A DNA stretch of 24,768 nt from NCBI GenBank assembly GCA_025936205.1, contig JAICTU010000070.1, positions 1 to 24,768 on the forward strand. The letters are read 5' to 3'. Positions 9,015 to 16,949 of the stretch are shown here, in pieces. Position 1 is the stretch's first letter, and every line of letters begins with the position of its first letter. Origin of the DNA: Polyangiaceae bacterium (lineage in GTDB: Bacteria > Myxococcota > Polyangia > Polyangiales > Polyangiaceae). The notes under the pieces are model-generated. The model was not told the DNA's origin and did no database searches. It worked only from the letters and a program-made list of their open reading frames with translations. The translations under genes and the position numbers were made by a program.

Positions 9015-9304
9015 GCCTTCAGCGTGACGAAAGCTGCCGCCCCGACCAGTGCAGAGCGTTACATTTCATCGCGCGGGCGAGGTCACCCATGTACGAATCC
9101 GCCAGAGTGCGCCGACAGGGACCTCGCACGACACCAGAAGTGCCCCCTGCGCCGAGCACCTTCCGAGACACGTTGGCGAGTGCAATCCGCCTCGTGCGAG
9201 GCAAAAGCGACGGTGTGCCCGTAGAGCGAACGGCTCCATGCCCGGATCACGCGCTGGGCGCACTTTGGCAGCTGCCTTGCATTGGGCCAGCGACGGAGCT
9301 CGAC
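9015..9304. promoter_or_regulatory. divergent intergenic region
   Basis: This 290-bp stretch separates two divergently oriented genes, so it should carry promoters for both. On the + strand the frame of the next gene is open through here, and an ATG at 9089 has a good GAGGT 5 nt upstream. However, third positions between 9089 and 9304 are only about 64% G/C, well below the neighbouring genes, so I treat it as non-coding. If 9089 were the true start, the intergenic region would shrink to 74 bp. Confidence 0.4.
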
Positions 9305-10180
9305 ATGACAGTCGCGAGTGAGACGGGCACGGGCGAACGGAAAAGCCAGCTGCAGCGGGTGAGCCCGCTGGAGGAGATGCTCGACGCCGCCGTCGAGAGC
9401 GAGCGGCCCCTGTCAGCGCTCGCCCGCCGAGCGCGAGAGCGCGCCGCCGAGCGGGCGCTCGAGGTGTCGCGGCTGAGGGAGGCCGCTCGGCCCGTGAAGG
9501 ACGGCTCGAACGCAGCGGTCGCTGTCCGCGCACGCCCGCCTGCTCGGGAAGGCGCACGGGCTGCGCCGGAGGCTCTCGGGCTGCGCGCGGCCCCGGAGGC
9601 GAGCGGATGGCTGCAGGGCGCGGCCGTCGCGCTGGGCGTGGTCGCGCTGCTGACGGCCTTCCTGGGGCCGGTCTCGCCGAGTTGGCGAGCCACCACGGAG
9701 GTCGTCATGCCGACGCTGCCTCCCCCCAGCGTCCCCGCCGAGCCGCCACACGAGCTCAGCACGCCCCGCGTCGAGGTCGCGAACAGCGCGCCCTCGCGGG
9801 TCGACGCTGAGCTGGAGTCCCGCGCAGCAATGCTGCAGCCCCCGGCGGCACCGGGCCGCGACGCGCCGCGAGCCGCGCTCGAGTCCGAAGCTCCGCAGTC
9901 CTCCGCTGTACCCACTCCCCCCGCTCGTTCCGGAACGGCGCATGCGATCTCGGCTCCCGCGGCGCCACGAGCGCAAGCCGGAGCGGGACGCGCCTCCGCG
10001 GAGAAGCGAGCTGACGTCTACACCGTGGACGATATGTTTGGCATCGGGGGTGACGAGCCGCTGCCGCCCGAGGCACTCGACGCACCCGCGTCCGCATCGC
10101 GGCCGCCGCCGCATCCCGCCAAGCGAACGCACAACGCCGCCGTGTCCTCCGCGCTCTTCTATCAAAAATTGCCGTTCTGA
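9305..10180 (+). CDS. Single-pass Pro/Ala-rich membrane protein, unknown function
   Basis: A 291-residue protein starting at ATG 9305 with GGAG 6 nt upstream. The N-terminal 60 residues form a charged, Arg/Glu-rich, probably helical domain (SPLEEMLDAAVESERPLSAL, then ARRARERAAERALEVSRL). A flexible Ala/Arg linker leads to one membrane helix at about 102-121 (WLQGAAVALGVVALLTAFLG). The remainder is a Pro/Ala/Ser-rich periplasmic stretch ending in a conserved-looking patch, VYTVDDMFGIGGDEPLPP, and a short tail SSALFYQKLPF. The layout resembles anti-sigma or periplasm-spanning anchor proteins, but there is no sigma gene next to it. A longer form from ATG 9089 (good ribosome site, poor codon bias) is the main alternative. 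Confidence 0.68.
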   Translation: MTVASETGTGERKSQLQRVSPLEEMLDAAVESERPLSALARRARERAAERALEVSRLREAARPVKDGSNAAVAVRARPPAREGARAAPEALGLRAAPEASGWLQGAAVALGVVALLTAFLGPVSPSWRATTEVVMPTLPPPSVPAEPPHELSTPRVEVANSAPSRVDAELESRAAMLQPPAAPGRDAPRAALESEAPQSSAVPTPPARSGTAHAISAPAAPRAQAGAGRASAEKRADVYTVDDMFGIGGDEPLPPEALDAPASASRPPPHPAKRTHNAAVSSALFYQKLPF

Positions 10181-10333
10181 AACGCTTCCGCACGCATGCG
10201 CCACGCTGCGCGTCCTGTAGCGAATTCTCACGCCCTGCGGACATTCATCGAGCAGGCAGCGCGCAGGAGCGGACGAGCATGGCTGGGATCGACGTAAGCG
10301 GTGGGGGTGGGCGGAGATCCGTGGATCATCAGA
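10181..10333. other. convergent intergenic region
   Basis: About 150 bp between two convergent genes. I see only weak inverted repeats (for example GATCC-GT-GGATC at about 10316-10327) and no clear terminator with a U-tract. No gene is supported here. Confidence 0.4.
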
Positions 10334-11731
10334 TTACGGCTTCTTGCTCTCCTCACGCAAGCGCGCGAGCCGTTCGCCGATGGACTTCTCCAGACCCTGC
10401 TCCGACGGCTCGTAGTAGTGGTCCCCGAGCAGCCGATCGGGCAGGTAGGTCTCGCCCGGCACGTATGAGCCCTCGAGCTCGTGAGGGTACTGGTAGCCCT
10501 GTCCGTAGCCGTCGTCTTGCATCAGCTTGGTGACGGCGTTGCGCAGCTTGAAAGGAACCGGCAGCGCGCCGTGCTCCGCGATCGCGGCGCGCGCCGCCTT
10601 GAAGGCGCGGCCCACCGAGTTCGACTTGGGGCAGCTCGCCAGGTACAGGCAGGCATGAGCCAGCGGGTACACGCCCTCGGGCATGCCCATGCGCCGGAAG
10701 GAGCGGTCCGCGTTCACCGCCACCTCCAGCGCGCGCGGGTCCGCATTGCCCACGTCCTCGCTGGCGAAGATCATCAGGCGCCGGGACACGAACAGCGGGT
10801 CGTCCCCCGCGTCCAGCATGCGCATCAGCCAGTAGATCGCGGCGTCCGGGTCGCTGCCGCGCATCGACTTGATCAGCGCGCTGACCACGTTGTAGTGCTC
10901 TTCCCCCGCCTTGTCGTAGAGCAGCGGCTGCTCGCTCCGGCAGCGCTCGAGCACGCGGAGGTCGATCACGCCGTCGCCCCGGCGCGCCAGCTCCACCGCG
11001 CTCTCCAGCAGGCCGAGCGCGCGCCGCGCGTCCCCGCGTGAAGACTGGGCCAGTTGCTCCAGCGCGTCCGGCTCGACGCGCACGGCGGCGTTGCCCAGCC
11101 CCTTCTCGCGATCCTCCAGCGCACGCGACAGGATCTCGACCAGCGCCGGCGTGTCCAGCGCCTCCAGCCGGAACACCTGGCAGCGCGAGAGCACGGCCGC
11201 GTTGACCGAGAAGGATGGATTTTCGGTGGTGGCGCCGATCAAGATCACGCGCCCGCTCTCCACGTGCGGCAGGAACGCATCCTGTTGCGCCTTGTTGAAG
11301 CGGTGGATCTCGTCCACGAACACGATCGTGCCCTGCCCGCGCTCGCGCCGCTCCGTCGCGCGCTGCACGATCAGGCGCAGATCTGCGACACCGCCCAGCA
11401 CGGCGTTCAGCTGCTCGAAGGCGTGCGCGGTGCGCGCCGCGATCACGTGCGCGAGCGTCGTCTTGCCGGAGCCGGGCGGCCCCCACAGGATCATCGACGG
11501 CAGCTGGTCGGCGGCGATCGCTCGCGTCAGCGGTCCATCGGGCCCGAGCAGGTGCGGTTGCCCGCGGACCTCCGCGATCTCGCGCGGGCGCAAGCGATCC
11601 GCGAGCGGCCGCGCCGGCTCAGGGCGGCGTTCGCTCGCGGTGTGAAAGCGGAACGACGGCTCCGACGGCCCCGGTGGAGCGCCGAGCAGCTCGCCCTGCT
11701 CCGGCGGGGTGCGGCCACGGCTGCGCGCCAC
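10334..11731 (-). CDS. rarA: Replication-associated recombination protein A (RarA/MgsA)
   Basis: A 465-residue clamp-loader-like AAA+ ATPase that acts at stalled replication forks and on single-stranded DNA gaps. Walker A GPPGSGKT is at 84-91, Walker B with its family extension VFVDEIHRFNK at 137-147 and sensor 1 ATTENPSF at about 167-174. The C-terminal tetramerisation region is typical: YWLMRMLDAGDDP, SEDVGNADPRAL, CLYLASCPKSN, then FKLRNAVTKLMQDDGYGQGY and a final GETYLP. The start is GTG 11731: GAGGG lies 5 nt upstream, the usual length is about 440-450, and the longer open frame would run over hisS. It lies 14 bp after hisS and ends the long - strand gene run. A degraded copy of its 3' region is found at 5069-5165. 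Confidence 0.96.
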   Translation of the reverse strand: MARSRGRTPPEQGELLGAPPGPSEPSFRFHTASERRPEPARPLADRLRPREIAEVRGQPHLLGPDGPLTRAIAADQLPSMILWGPPGSGKTTLAHVIAARTAHAFEQLNAVLGGVADLRLIVQRATERRERGQGTIVFVDEIHRFNKAQQDAFLPHVESGRVILIGATTENPSFSVNAAVLSRCQVFRLEALDTPALVEILSRALEDREKGLGNAAVRVEPDALEQLAQSSRGDARRALGLLESAVELARRGDGVIDLRVLERCRSEQPLLYDKAGEEHYNVVSALIKSMRGSDPDAAIYWLMRMLDAGDDPLFVSRRLMIFASEDVGNADPRALEVAVNADRSFRRMGMPEGVYPLAHACLYLASCPKSNSVGRAFKAARAAIAEHGALPVPFKLRNAVTKLMQDDGYGQGYQYPHELEGSYVPGETYLPDRLLGDHYYEPSEQGLEKSIGERLARLREESKKP

Positions 11732-11745
11732 GTCCGCCCTCGGCG

Positions 11746-13152
11746 CTAGCGCGCCGGCTCCCCCGTGAGAGAAGTTAGCCGCGCGACCAGCGCCGGGCGC
11801 TCCAGATCGCGCAGGGTGCTGTCGCCCTCGCGCGTCCACACGTGATACTTGCCGCCCTCGAGCCAAACGGCGTGGCTGGCGCGCTGGTCCTCGGCGCTCT
11901 TGCGCAACTTGCCCGGCTTCTCCGGTTTCGGCAGCAGCGACACCCGCAGCCCGAGCGCGCGCAACTCGCGCGCGGCCGCCAGCAGCTCCGGCGCGCCGTC
12001 TTCCGCTGGAGCGCCGAGCAGCACGTCCAGCCCCGCCAGATCCGTGGGGAACAGTCCGCCCTCCTCCATCAGCAGCAGGATGCGCTCGAAGCCGAGAGAG
12101 AAGCCGCATGCCGGCACGGCGCGGCCCAGGAACAGGCCGATCAAGCCGTCATAACGGCCTCCGCCGCCGAGCGATCCGCTGAACTTCGGGCTCGCCACCT
12201 CGAAGATGCAGCCGGTGTAGTAACCAAGGCCGCGCGCCAGCGCGAGATCGAAGCGCAGCAGGCCGGCAGCCGCCGTCTCCTGGCTCAGCTCGAGCACGCG
12301 CCGTAGCTCGCCGATCGCTTGCTCGCCAGCGGCGTGCCCCGAGAGAAACTGCGCCACGCGATCGAGGCTGGCTCCGCTCTCCAGCAGCGTGAGCAGCGCG
12401 CTGCGCGCACCCGGCTCCACGCCGCGCTCGCCCAGCTCGCGATCGACTCCGTCGCGGCCCACCTTGTCGAGCTTGTCGATGGCGGTGATCGCGTCCACCT
12501 CTTGCTTTGGATCGATGCCTGCGCGTTCCACCACCGCGCGCAACAGGCCCCGGTGATTCAGCCGCACGCCAAAGTCGCTGAAACCGAGCCGGCGCACGCA
12601 CTCGGCGACAGCGCCCGAGACCTCGGCCTCGACCAGCAGCGAGGTCGAGCCGACCGCGTCCACGTCGCACTGATAGAACTCGCGCAGCCGCCCCTTGCCC
12701 GGCGTATCGGCGCGCCAGACGGGCTGGATCTGATAGCGCTTGAACACCGGCGGCAGCTCCGCCTGATGCGCGGCGTAGGCGCGCGCCAGGGGCACGGTCA
12801 GATCGTAGCGCAGGCCCAGATCCGCGAGCAGCGGCGCCGCTCCCGGCGCCGTCTTGCCGCTGCGCCCTTCGATCACTGCGCCGGGCTGCGTGAGCAGCGC
12901 GGAGGCGCGCTCGATGCCCTCGACCAGCGGTTGCCCGCGCAGCAGGACCTTGAACATCAGCTGGTCCCCCTCTTCGCCGTACTTGCCGCTCAGCGCGTCC
13001 AGCCGCTCCACCGCCGGCGTCTCCAGCGGCTCGAAGCCGTAGCTCTCGTACACCTTGCGGATGACCGAGATGGCGTACTGACGCTGCCGGACATCGACGG
13101 GCAAAAAGTCGCGGGTACCCTTGGGGGGTTGTGCGTTCTGTTTGGGGGCCAT
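11746..13152 (-). CDS. hisS: Histidyl-tRNA synthetase
   Basis: A 468-residue class II aminoacyl-tRNA synthetase that charges tRNA-His. Class signatures are visible: the N-terminal PKGTRDFLP, LRYDLTVPLARAYA, the motif 2 region REFYQCDVDAVG, the histidine-specific loop ARGLGYYTG, GGGRYDGLIGLFLG and motif 3 ACGFSLGFERIL. The C-terminal anticodon-binding domain follows (VLLGAPAEDG, LRVSLLPK and so on). The start is ATG 13152 (MAPKQNAQPPKGTRDF). A longer frame is open upstream but overlaps the metalloprotease gene and is not needed. The Shine-Dalgarno site is weak. It sits 22 bp after the metalloprotease stop and 14 bp before rarA, probably in the same operon. Confidence 0.97.
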   Translation of the reverse strand: MAPKQNAQPPKGTRDFLPVDVRQRQYAISVIRKVYESYGFEPLETPAVERLDALSGKYGEEGDQLMFKVLLRGQPLVEGIERASALLTQPGAVIEGRSGKTAPGAAPLLADLGLRYDLTVPLARAYAAHQAELPPVFKRYQIQPVWRADTPGKGRLREFYQCDVDAVGSTSLLVEAEVSGAVAECVRRLGFSDFGVRLNHRGLLRAVVERAGIDPKQEVDAITAIDKLDKVGRDGVDRELGERGVEPGARSALLTLLESGASLDRVAQFLSGHAAGEQAIGELRRVLELSQETAAAGLLRFDLALARGLGYYTGCIFEVASPKFSGSLGGGGRYDGLIGLFLGRAVPACGFSLGFERILLLMEEGGLFPTDLAGLDVLLGAPAEDGAPELLAAARELRALGLRVSLLPKPEKPGKLRKSAEDQRASHAVWLEGGKYHVWTREGDSTLRDLERPALVARLTSLTGEPAR

Positions 13153-13174
13153 GGCTGGAAATTCTCTGGCGTGA

Positions 13175-14107
13175 TTAGCTGCTGCGGCGCCGCCGGCGCG
13201 TAGACCTGCCGCGCACAAAGAGCAAGAGCCCTGTGCCGATGGCGAGCCCGGTGCCCAGGGGCAGCTTCTCGGGCGGCGCGCCGGGCGCCGAGAGCGCGCA
13301 GCCGCCGTCATCGATGGACTGCACTTCGGCGGGACAGGTCGCGTCGATGCCGACACATTGTCCGCTGCTCGGCTCGACTGAACAGGCGGGGTCCGTGCCC
13401 GACTGCTTCAACGCCTGGCACATGCCGGCGATGTCGTCCGGGGCCGGAAAGCGGTCGAAGCCGTCGTAGGCCGCGCGCATCAGCGCGCCCTTCTGCTGCG
13501 TGTGCGAGAGGCCGAGGAAATGGCCGAGCTCGTGATTCAGCACCAGCCTCAGATCATGCGCGCGAGGCGTGGCGTCCGCGTCATCGAGGTAGAAATCGAA
13601 GTCTCGAGAGTTGATCTCGATGTCGACGTCGAGGATCTCGCCCGTGGCGGTGTTGGCGATGATCGTGGAGAGCGCAATGGTGGTCTCCGGCAGATCACTC
13701 GCCCCATCGCGGAACATCACGATGTTGTCGTTGTCTTCCTTCGCGCCGCAGTTGTACTCGACGCGGTCGCAGCGGGTCAGCCCGCGGTAGCTCGCCGTGA
13801 GCTCCGGGGTCAGGCCGGAGCCGCAGCTCACCTGCGACCAGACCTGAAAGCCGTCCTGGAGTACACCTGCTAGCTGGGCAGCGCTGACCTTCTCTTGCCG
13901 GGAGCCGTCGAGCTGCACGGCAAAGTCCATGCAGCCATTGCCCCAATGCGCGATGGCGCCCCCGGTCCAGCAACCAGCAGCGGCGTCCCAGGTGCACATC
14001 TGAGTGCCGGAAAACTCGCAGGTGTGCGTCTGGCAGAAAGCGGCGGCGGAACGGGGCAGCCCCAGCGCCACGCAGGCCAGCGCCAGCCCGAAGAAGAGTC
14101 GTTGCAT
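13175..14107 (-). CDS. Surface matrixin-like zinc metalloprotease (second of a tandem pair)
   Basis: A 310-residue exported metzincin-type peptidase. The signal peptide (MQRLFFGLALACVALGLPRSAAA) ends before FCQTHTCEF. The zinc site HELGHFLGLSH is at 192-202, with the Met-turn candidate GALM at 207-210. Before it lies the Asp/Glu-rich stretch ILDVDIEINSRDFDF (about 158-172), common to this family. The tail has DDGGC (Cys270), a hydrophobic helix (about 283-298) and a basic end GRSTRRRRRSS, as in MYXO-CTERM sorting tails but with one Cys. ATG 14107 is preferred over the in-frame TTG at 14131; neither has a good Shine-Dalgarno site. It is clearly a paralogue of the gene just upstream. Confidence 0.88.
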   Translation of the reverse strand: MQRLFFGLALACVALGLPRSAAAFCQTHTCEFSGTQMCTWDAAAGCWTGGAIAHWGNGCMDFAVQLDGSRQEKVSAAQLAGVLQDGFQVWSQVSCGSGLTPELTASYRGLTRCDRVEYNCGAKEDNDNIVMFRDGASDLPETTIALSTIIANTATGEILDVDIEINSRDFDFYLDDADATPRAHDLRLVLNHELGHFLGLSHTQQKGALMRAAYDGFDRFPAPDDIAGMCQALKQSGTDPACSVEPSSGQCVGIDATCPAEVQSIDDGGCALSAPGAPPEKLPLGTGLAIGTGLLLFVRGRSTRRRRRSS

Positions 14108-14131
14108 TGGGGAATGCGGGGGTTCCCCCAA
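14107..14131 (-). promoter_or_regulatory. leader stem-loop before the second metalloprotease
   Basis: TTGGGGAA (14107-14114) can pair with TTCCCC-C-AA (14123-14131) with one bulge, or the inner GGGGG/CCCCC tract (14118-14129) can pair instead. It falls exactly where a ribosome site would be, and no Shine-Dalgarno sequence is visible. It might dampen translation of the downstream gene, but it could be chance. Confidence 0.25.
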
Positions 14132-14164
14132 AAACGGAGGTGCGGGAAACGCCCGGGTTTTCGG

Positions 14165-15130
14165 CTATAGCACCGATTGGCGAGCCTGGCTCTTCCGCCG
14201 CAGGACCCACAGACCGAGCCCGAGGGCCCAGCCCCAGGCTACCGGCCCAATGGGCTGCGAGCGCGCCTCGCGACAGCTACAGCCGCCATCGGACTCGGTC
14301 GGGCTGTCCCCGCCGATGGTGCTGCAGTTCGAATCCGATCCGAGGCACTGCGCATCGGAGGCGAGCGGCTCTGCCGAGCACGCCGGATCGCTTCCGCCGC
14401 TCTCGAGCGCCTGGCAGATGCCCGCGCTGTCGTCGCTGGACGGCTCGGTGGTCCCCTCGTACAGCGAGCGCATCAACGCGCCGGTGACTTTGCTGTGCGA
14501 CAGCCCGAGCAGATGCCCCAGCTCGTGGTTGATCACGCCGCGCAGATTCCGGGAGTCCCCCACGACGGCGGGGGCGTCGATGTAGAAGTCCTCGTCCTGA
14601 GAATTGATCTCGATGTCGGCGTCGAAGATCTCGCCGTTCACCAGGTTGGCGGTGACGGTGGTGAGCGCGATCACCCCCGCCTGGAGCGCGGAGTCGCTGC
14701 CGATGCGATCGCGAAACATCACCAGGTTGCTATTCTGATCCCCCGCCATGCAGCTGAACTCGACCTGGTCGCAGGCGATCAGGCCTTGCCGGGCACTGGA
14801 CAGCTGGGGGGTCCCGCCCTGCGGGCAGCGGACGCCGCTCCAGACGCCAAAGCCCTCGTCCAGCAGGTCCGCCACCTGCTGCGCGCTGATCCGCTCCTTG
14901 CGCGAGCCGTCGCGCTGCACGGCGTACGAGATACAGCCCGACTTCCAGTACACGAACTCGCCCTCTTGCGAGCAGCCCGTGCGCGTATCGATCGGGCACT
15001 CGCTGGGCGAGCGGAACTCGCAGGTGCGCGTGCGACAATACGCGCCCGCCTCCCGCGCCGAGGCCAGGCTGAATGCGGCCGCCAACAGCCCAACTCCTAG
15101 CTGACCGCCGACACGCCTGCGCCCATTCAC
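14165..15130 (-). CDS. Surface matrixin-like zinc metalloprotease with MYXO-CTERM tail (first of a pair)
   Basis: A 321-residue exported metzincin-type peptidase. The signal peptide runs through about residue 30 (LGVGLLAAAFSLASAREAGA), followed by YCRTRTCEF. The zinc-binding motif HELGHLLGLSH is at 202-212 with GALM at 217-220. The C-terminus has GGCSCREA (282-289), a hydrophobic helix (about 294-310) and RRKSQAR, a good match to the MYXO-CTERM sorting signal that tethers proteins to the myxobacterial outer surface. Several conserved cysteine pairs flank the catalytic domain. The start is GTG 15130, with GGAGAA 5 nt upstream, and it overlaps the yggS stop by 4 bp (GTGA). The longer open frame would run over yggS. 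Substrate unknown. Confidence 0.9.
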   Translation of the reverse strand: MNGRRRVGGQLGVGLLAAAFSLASAREAGAYCRTRTCEFRSPSECPIDTRTGCSQEGEFVYWKSGCISYAVQRDGSRKERISAQQVADLLDEGFGVWSGVRCPQGGTPQLSSARQGLIACDQVEFSCMAGDQNSNLVMFRDRIGSDSALQAGVIALTTVTANLVNGEIFDADIEINSQDEDFYIDAPAVVGDSRNLRGVINHELGHLLGLSHSKVTGALMRSLYEGTTEPSSDDSAGICQALESGGSDPACSAEPLASDAQCLGSDSNCSTIGGDSPTESDGGCSCREARSQPIGPVAWGWALGLGLWVLRRKSQARQSVL

Positions 15131-15852
15131 GCCCGTTCTCCGAAGATGTCCGTACCGACGCGCACCCAGGTACTGCCACATGCTATCGCCACCTCCAGAT
15201 CGCGGCTCATGCCCAGGCTCAGCTCGGGCAGGCGCGCCACCCCGCCATGCTGCTCGCGCAGCTCCAACAGACGTTCGAATTGCGCCCGCGTGCTCGCAGC
15301 GTCGCCCGACCCCGCCGGAATCGCCATCAGCCCGCGCAAGCTCAAGCTCGGCTGGGCCAGCACCGCGTCGATCAGCCGGGCGAGCTCGGCCGGCTCGCAA
15401 CCGGCCTTTTGTTGCTCACCCAGATTCACCTCGAGGAACACGGCGAGCTCGCCGCCGGGCAGCAACGCGCGCTGCCCAGGCACGGGGCGAGCGCTCGCTC
15501 GCTTCCCGAGCTCCTCGATCAGCCGCACGGAGTCCACGCTGTGCACGGCCGAGATCACGCCGCACAGCCCTGCGACCTTGTTGCGCTGCAGGGCGCCGAT
15601 CATGTGAAAGCGCAAGCCGGGCAGATCAGCGAGCTCCGCTTGCTTCGCGAGCAGCTCCTGCGCATAGTTCTCGCCGAAGTCGCGCTGCCCGGCAGCGTAT
15701 GCCGCGCGGATCTTTTCCGCCGGCTGGCGCTTGGAGACCGCCACCAGCCGCACCTCGCCCGCTGCGCGCCCGCTCTGCTCGGCCGCGCGCCGGATGCGCT
15801 CGCGCACCCTGGCGAGCGCCGGAGCCACCAGCTCCACGCCGGCCGTCGTCAT
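15127..15852 (-). CDS. yggS: PLP homeostasis protein (YggS/PLPBP family)
   Basis: A 241-residue PLP-binding protein with the alanine-racemase-like fold but no known enzyme activity; the family balances vitamin B6 and amino-acid pools. The PLP lysine is Lys41 in LVAVSKRQP. Family signatures follow: FGENYAQELLAK, HMIGALQRNK, VHSVDS, EVNLGEQQKAG, LRGLMAIP, SLGMSRDLEVAIACGSTWVRVGTDIFG. The ATG at 15852 overlaps the stop of the SPOA gene as ATGA, and its stop overlaps the next GTG as GTGA, so it is coupled on both sides. In many bacteria yggS neighbours cell-division or proline genes; here it sits in an envelope/secretion-like run, which is unusual. Confidence 0.95.
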   Translation of the reverse strand: MTTAGVELVAPALARVRERIRRAAEQSGRAAGEVRLVAVSKRQPAEKIRAAYAAGQRDFGENYAQELLAKQAELADLPGLRFHMIGALQRNKVAGLCGVISAVHSVDSVRLIEELGKRASARPVPGQRALLPGGELAVFLEVNLGEQQKAGCEPAELARLIDAVLAQPSLSLRGLMAIPAGSGDAASTRAQFERLLELREQHGGVARLPELSLGMSRDLEVAIACGSTWVRVGTDIFGERA

Positions 15853-16949
15853 GGAGCGACCCGCGCGGCCCCCACCCGGGTGATGCGCACACCGATCTCG
15901 CCGTCGATCTCCACCAGCTCACCGCGTGCGATCTCACGCCCGCCCGTGCGCAAGCTGACCCCGTCCTCCACGCGGCAACCGCTGGCCAGCACATCGCCGG
16001 GGCGCAGCGCCGCCCATTCGGCAGCGCTCATCTCGATCGCTCCGAGCTCCAGCCGCACGACCACGGGCGTCTCGCCGACGACTTGCTCCAGCTCGGACTC
16101 CTGTTGGCTCATCGGAGCTCCCATCTCTTCCGGCAGTACATCCTCCGGCACCGCCACGATTTCGGCACCTAGCACGGTTCGGCCAGCCTGGGCACGAACC
16201 GGAATGCCCCGCCGCGAACGCGGCGGCACCAGCAGGCCCGCCGAGCGCGGTGTTTCCCCGGCTACCCACGCGTCCGCGCCCGGCAGCCACACGTCCCCCG
16301 GAGCGAGACACGACAGGGTGCTGAGCGGCGCGCTCGACAGCGCCGCGACCCAGGGCACACGCAAAGGCAGCGGCCCCAGCCGGCGCAGCTCGGTCGGCGC
16401 GCGCAGTCCCGGCGCCCCCGCCCGCTCCAGCGCGGCGCACGCCGCGACCCGGTAGGGCTTGCCGCCGAGCTGCAGGCTGACGCCCGCGTGCAACAACCAG
16501 CCCGGATCCGCCGGCTCTTCGCTGACCAGCTCCGGAGCCTCGGCGCGCGCCGCGCGCCGTGCCACCTCCAGCGCCAGAGCGGCCCCGGCTCCGCGCAGCG
16601 CGGCATCGATCGCCGTATCGGCCCAGCCGAGCTGGAACTCCTGATCGAGCAAGCGCGCCACGCACGAGCGCCACAGATCGCGCTCCGGTTCGAGCCACAG
16701 CCGCAGCCCATGCACCGGGAAGCGCAGCTCCAGGCATTGCTCGCCGGCGAACGGCACCCCCTCGCGCCGGCAGTCGGTCTGCACCGGGCCGAGCTGCACG
16801 TCGTCGCCCAGCAGCTCGCTCAGGGCGCGCCCGATGCCGCTCCAGTCGAGCGCCGCGTCCACGCGCTGCACGAGCTCCCGCCGCGCTCGCAACGCGGCAC
16901 GCGGCACACGCGGCACGCTGGCCCAGGGAAATGGGGCCAGCTGCGTCAC
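15849..16949 (-). CDS. SPOA-domain protein (SctQ / FliM-FliN-like C-ring component)
   Basis: A 366-residue cytoplasmic protein with two probable SPOA modules. The C-terminal one (about 294-358) is clear: VVVRLELGAIEMSAAEW, LRPGDVLASGC, GGREIARGELVEIDGEIGVRI. A more diverged one lies at about 195-262 (LRVPWVAALS, LAPGDVWLPG, PVRAQAG). In type III secretion and flagella such SctQ/FliN proteins build the cytoplasmic sorting platform or C-ring. The two-module layout and length match SctQ best. No other secretion gene is visible in the window, so this is an orphan here. GTG 16949 overlaps the preceding stop (GTGA) and its own stop overlaps yggS (ATGA). The N-terminal 190 residues match nothing I can name. 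Confidence 0.82.
   Translation of the reverse strand: MTQLAPFPWASVPRVPRAALRARRELVQRVDAALDWSGIGRALSELLGDDVQLGPVQTDCRREGVPFAGEQCLELRFPVHGLRLWLEPERDLWRSCVARLLDQEFQLGWADTAIDAALRGAGAALALEVARRAARAEAPELVSEEPADPGWLLHAGVSLQLGGKPYRVAACAALERAGAPGLRAPTELRRLGPLPLRVPWVAALSSAPLSTLSCLAPGDVWLPGADAWVAGETPRSAGLLVPPRSRRGIPVRAQAGRTVLGAEIVAVPEDVLPEEMGAPMSQQESELEQVVGETPVVVRLELGAIEMSAAEWAALRPGDVLASGCRVEDGVSLRTGGREIARGELVEIDGEIGVRITRVGAARVAP

Noticed and set aside
11732..12109. N-terminal extension of RarA
   Set aside because: It would overlap hisS by more than 360 bp. The GTG at 11731 has a good ribosome site and gives the normal family length.
13153..13356. N-terminal extension of HisS
   Set aside because: It overlaps the end of the metalloprotease gene in another frame, and HisRS homologues begin near PKGTRDFLP.
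15131..15400. N-terminal extension of the first metalloprotease
   Set aside because: It would run over yggS. The GTG at 15130 has GGAGAA upstream and is followed at once by a signal peptide.
15849..16949. A flagellar assignment (fliM or fliN) for the SPOA protein
   Set aside because: No flagellar gene is nearby, FliM's N-terminal CheY-binding peptide is not seen and the length with two SPOA modules fits SctQ better; so no gene symbol is given.
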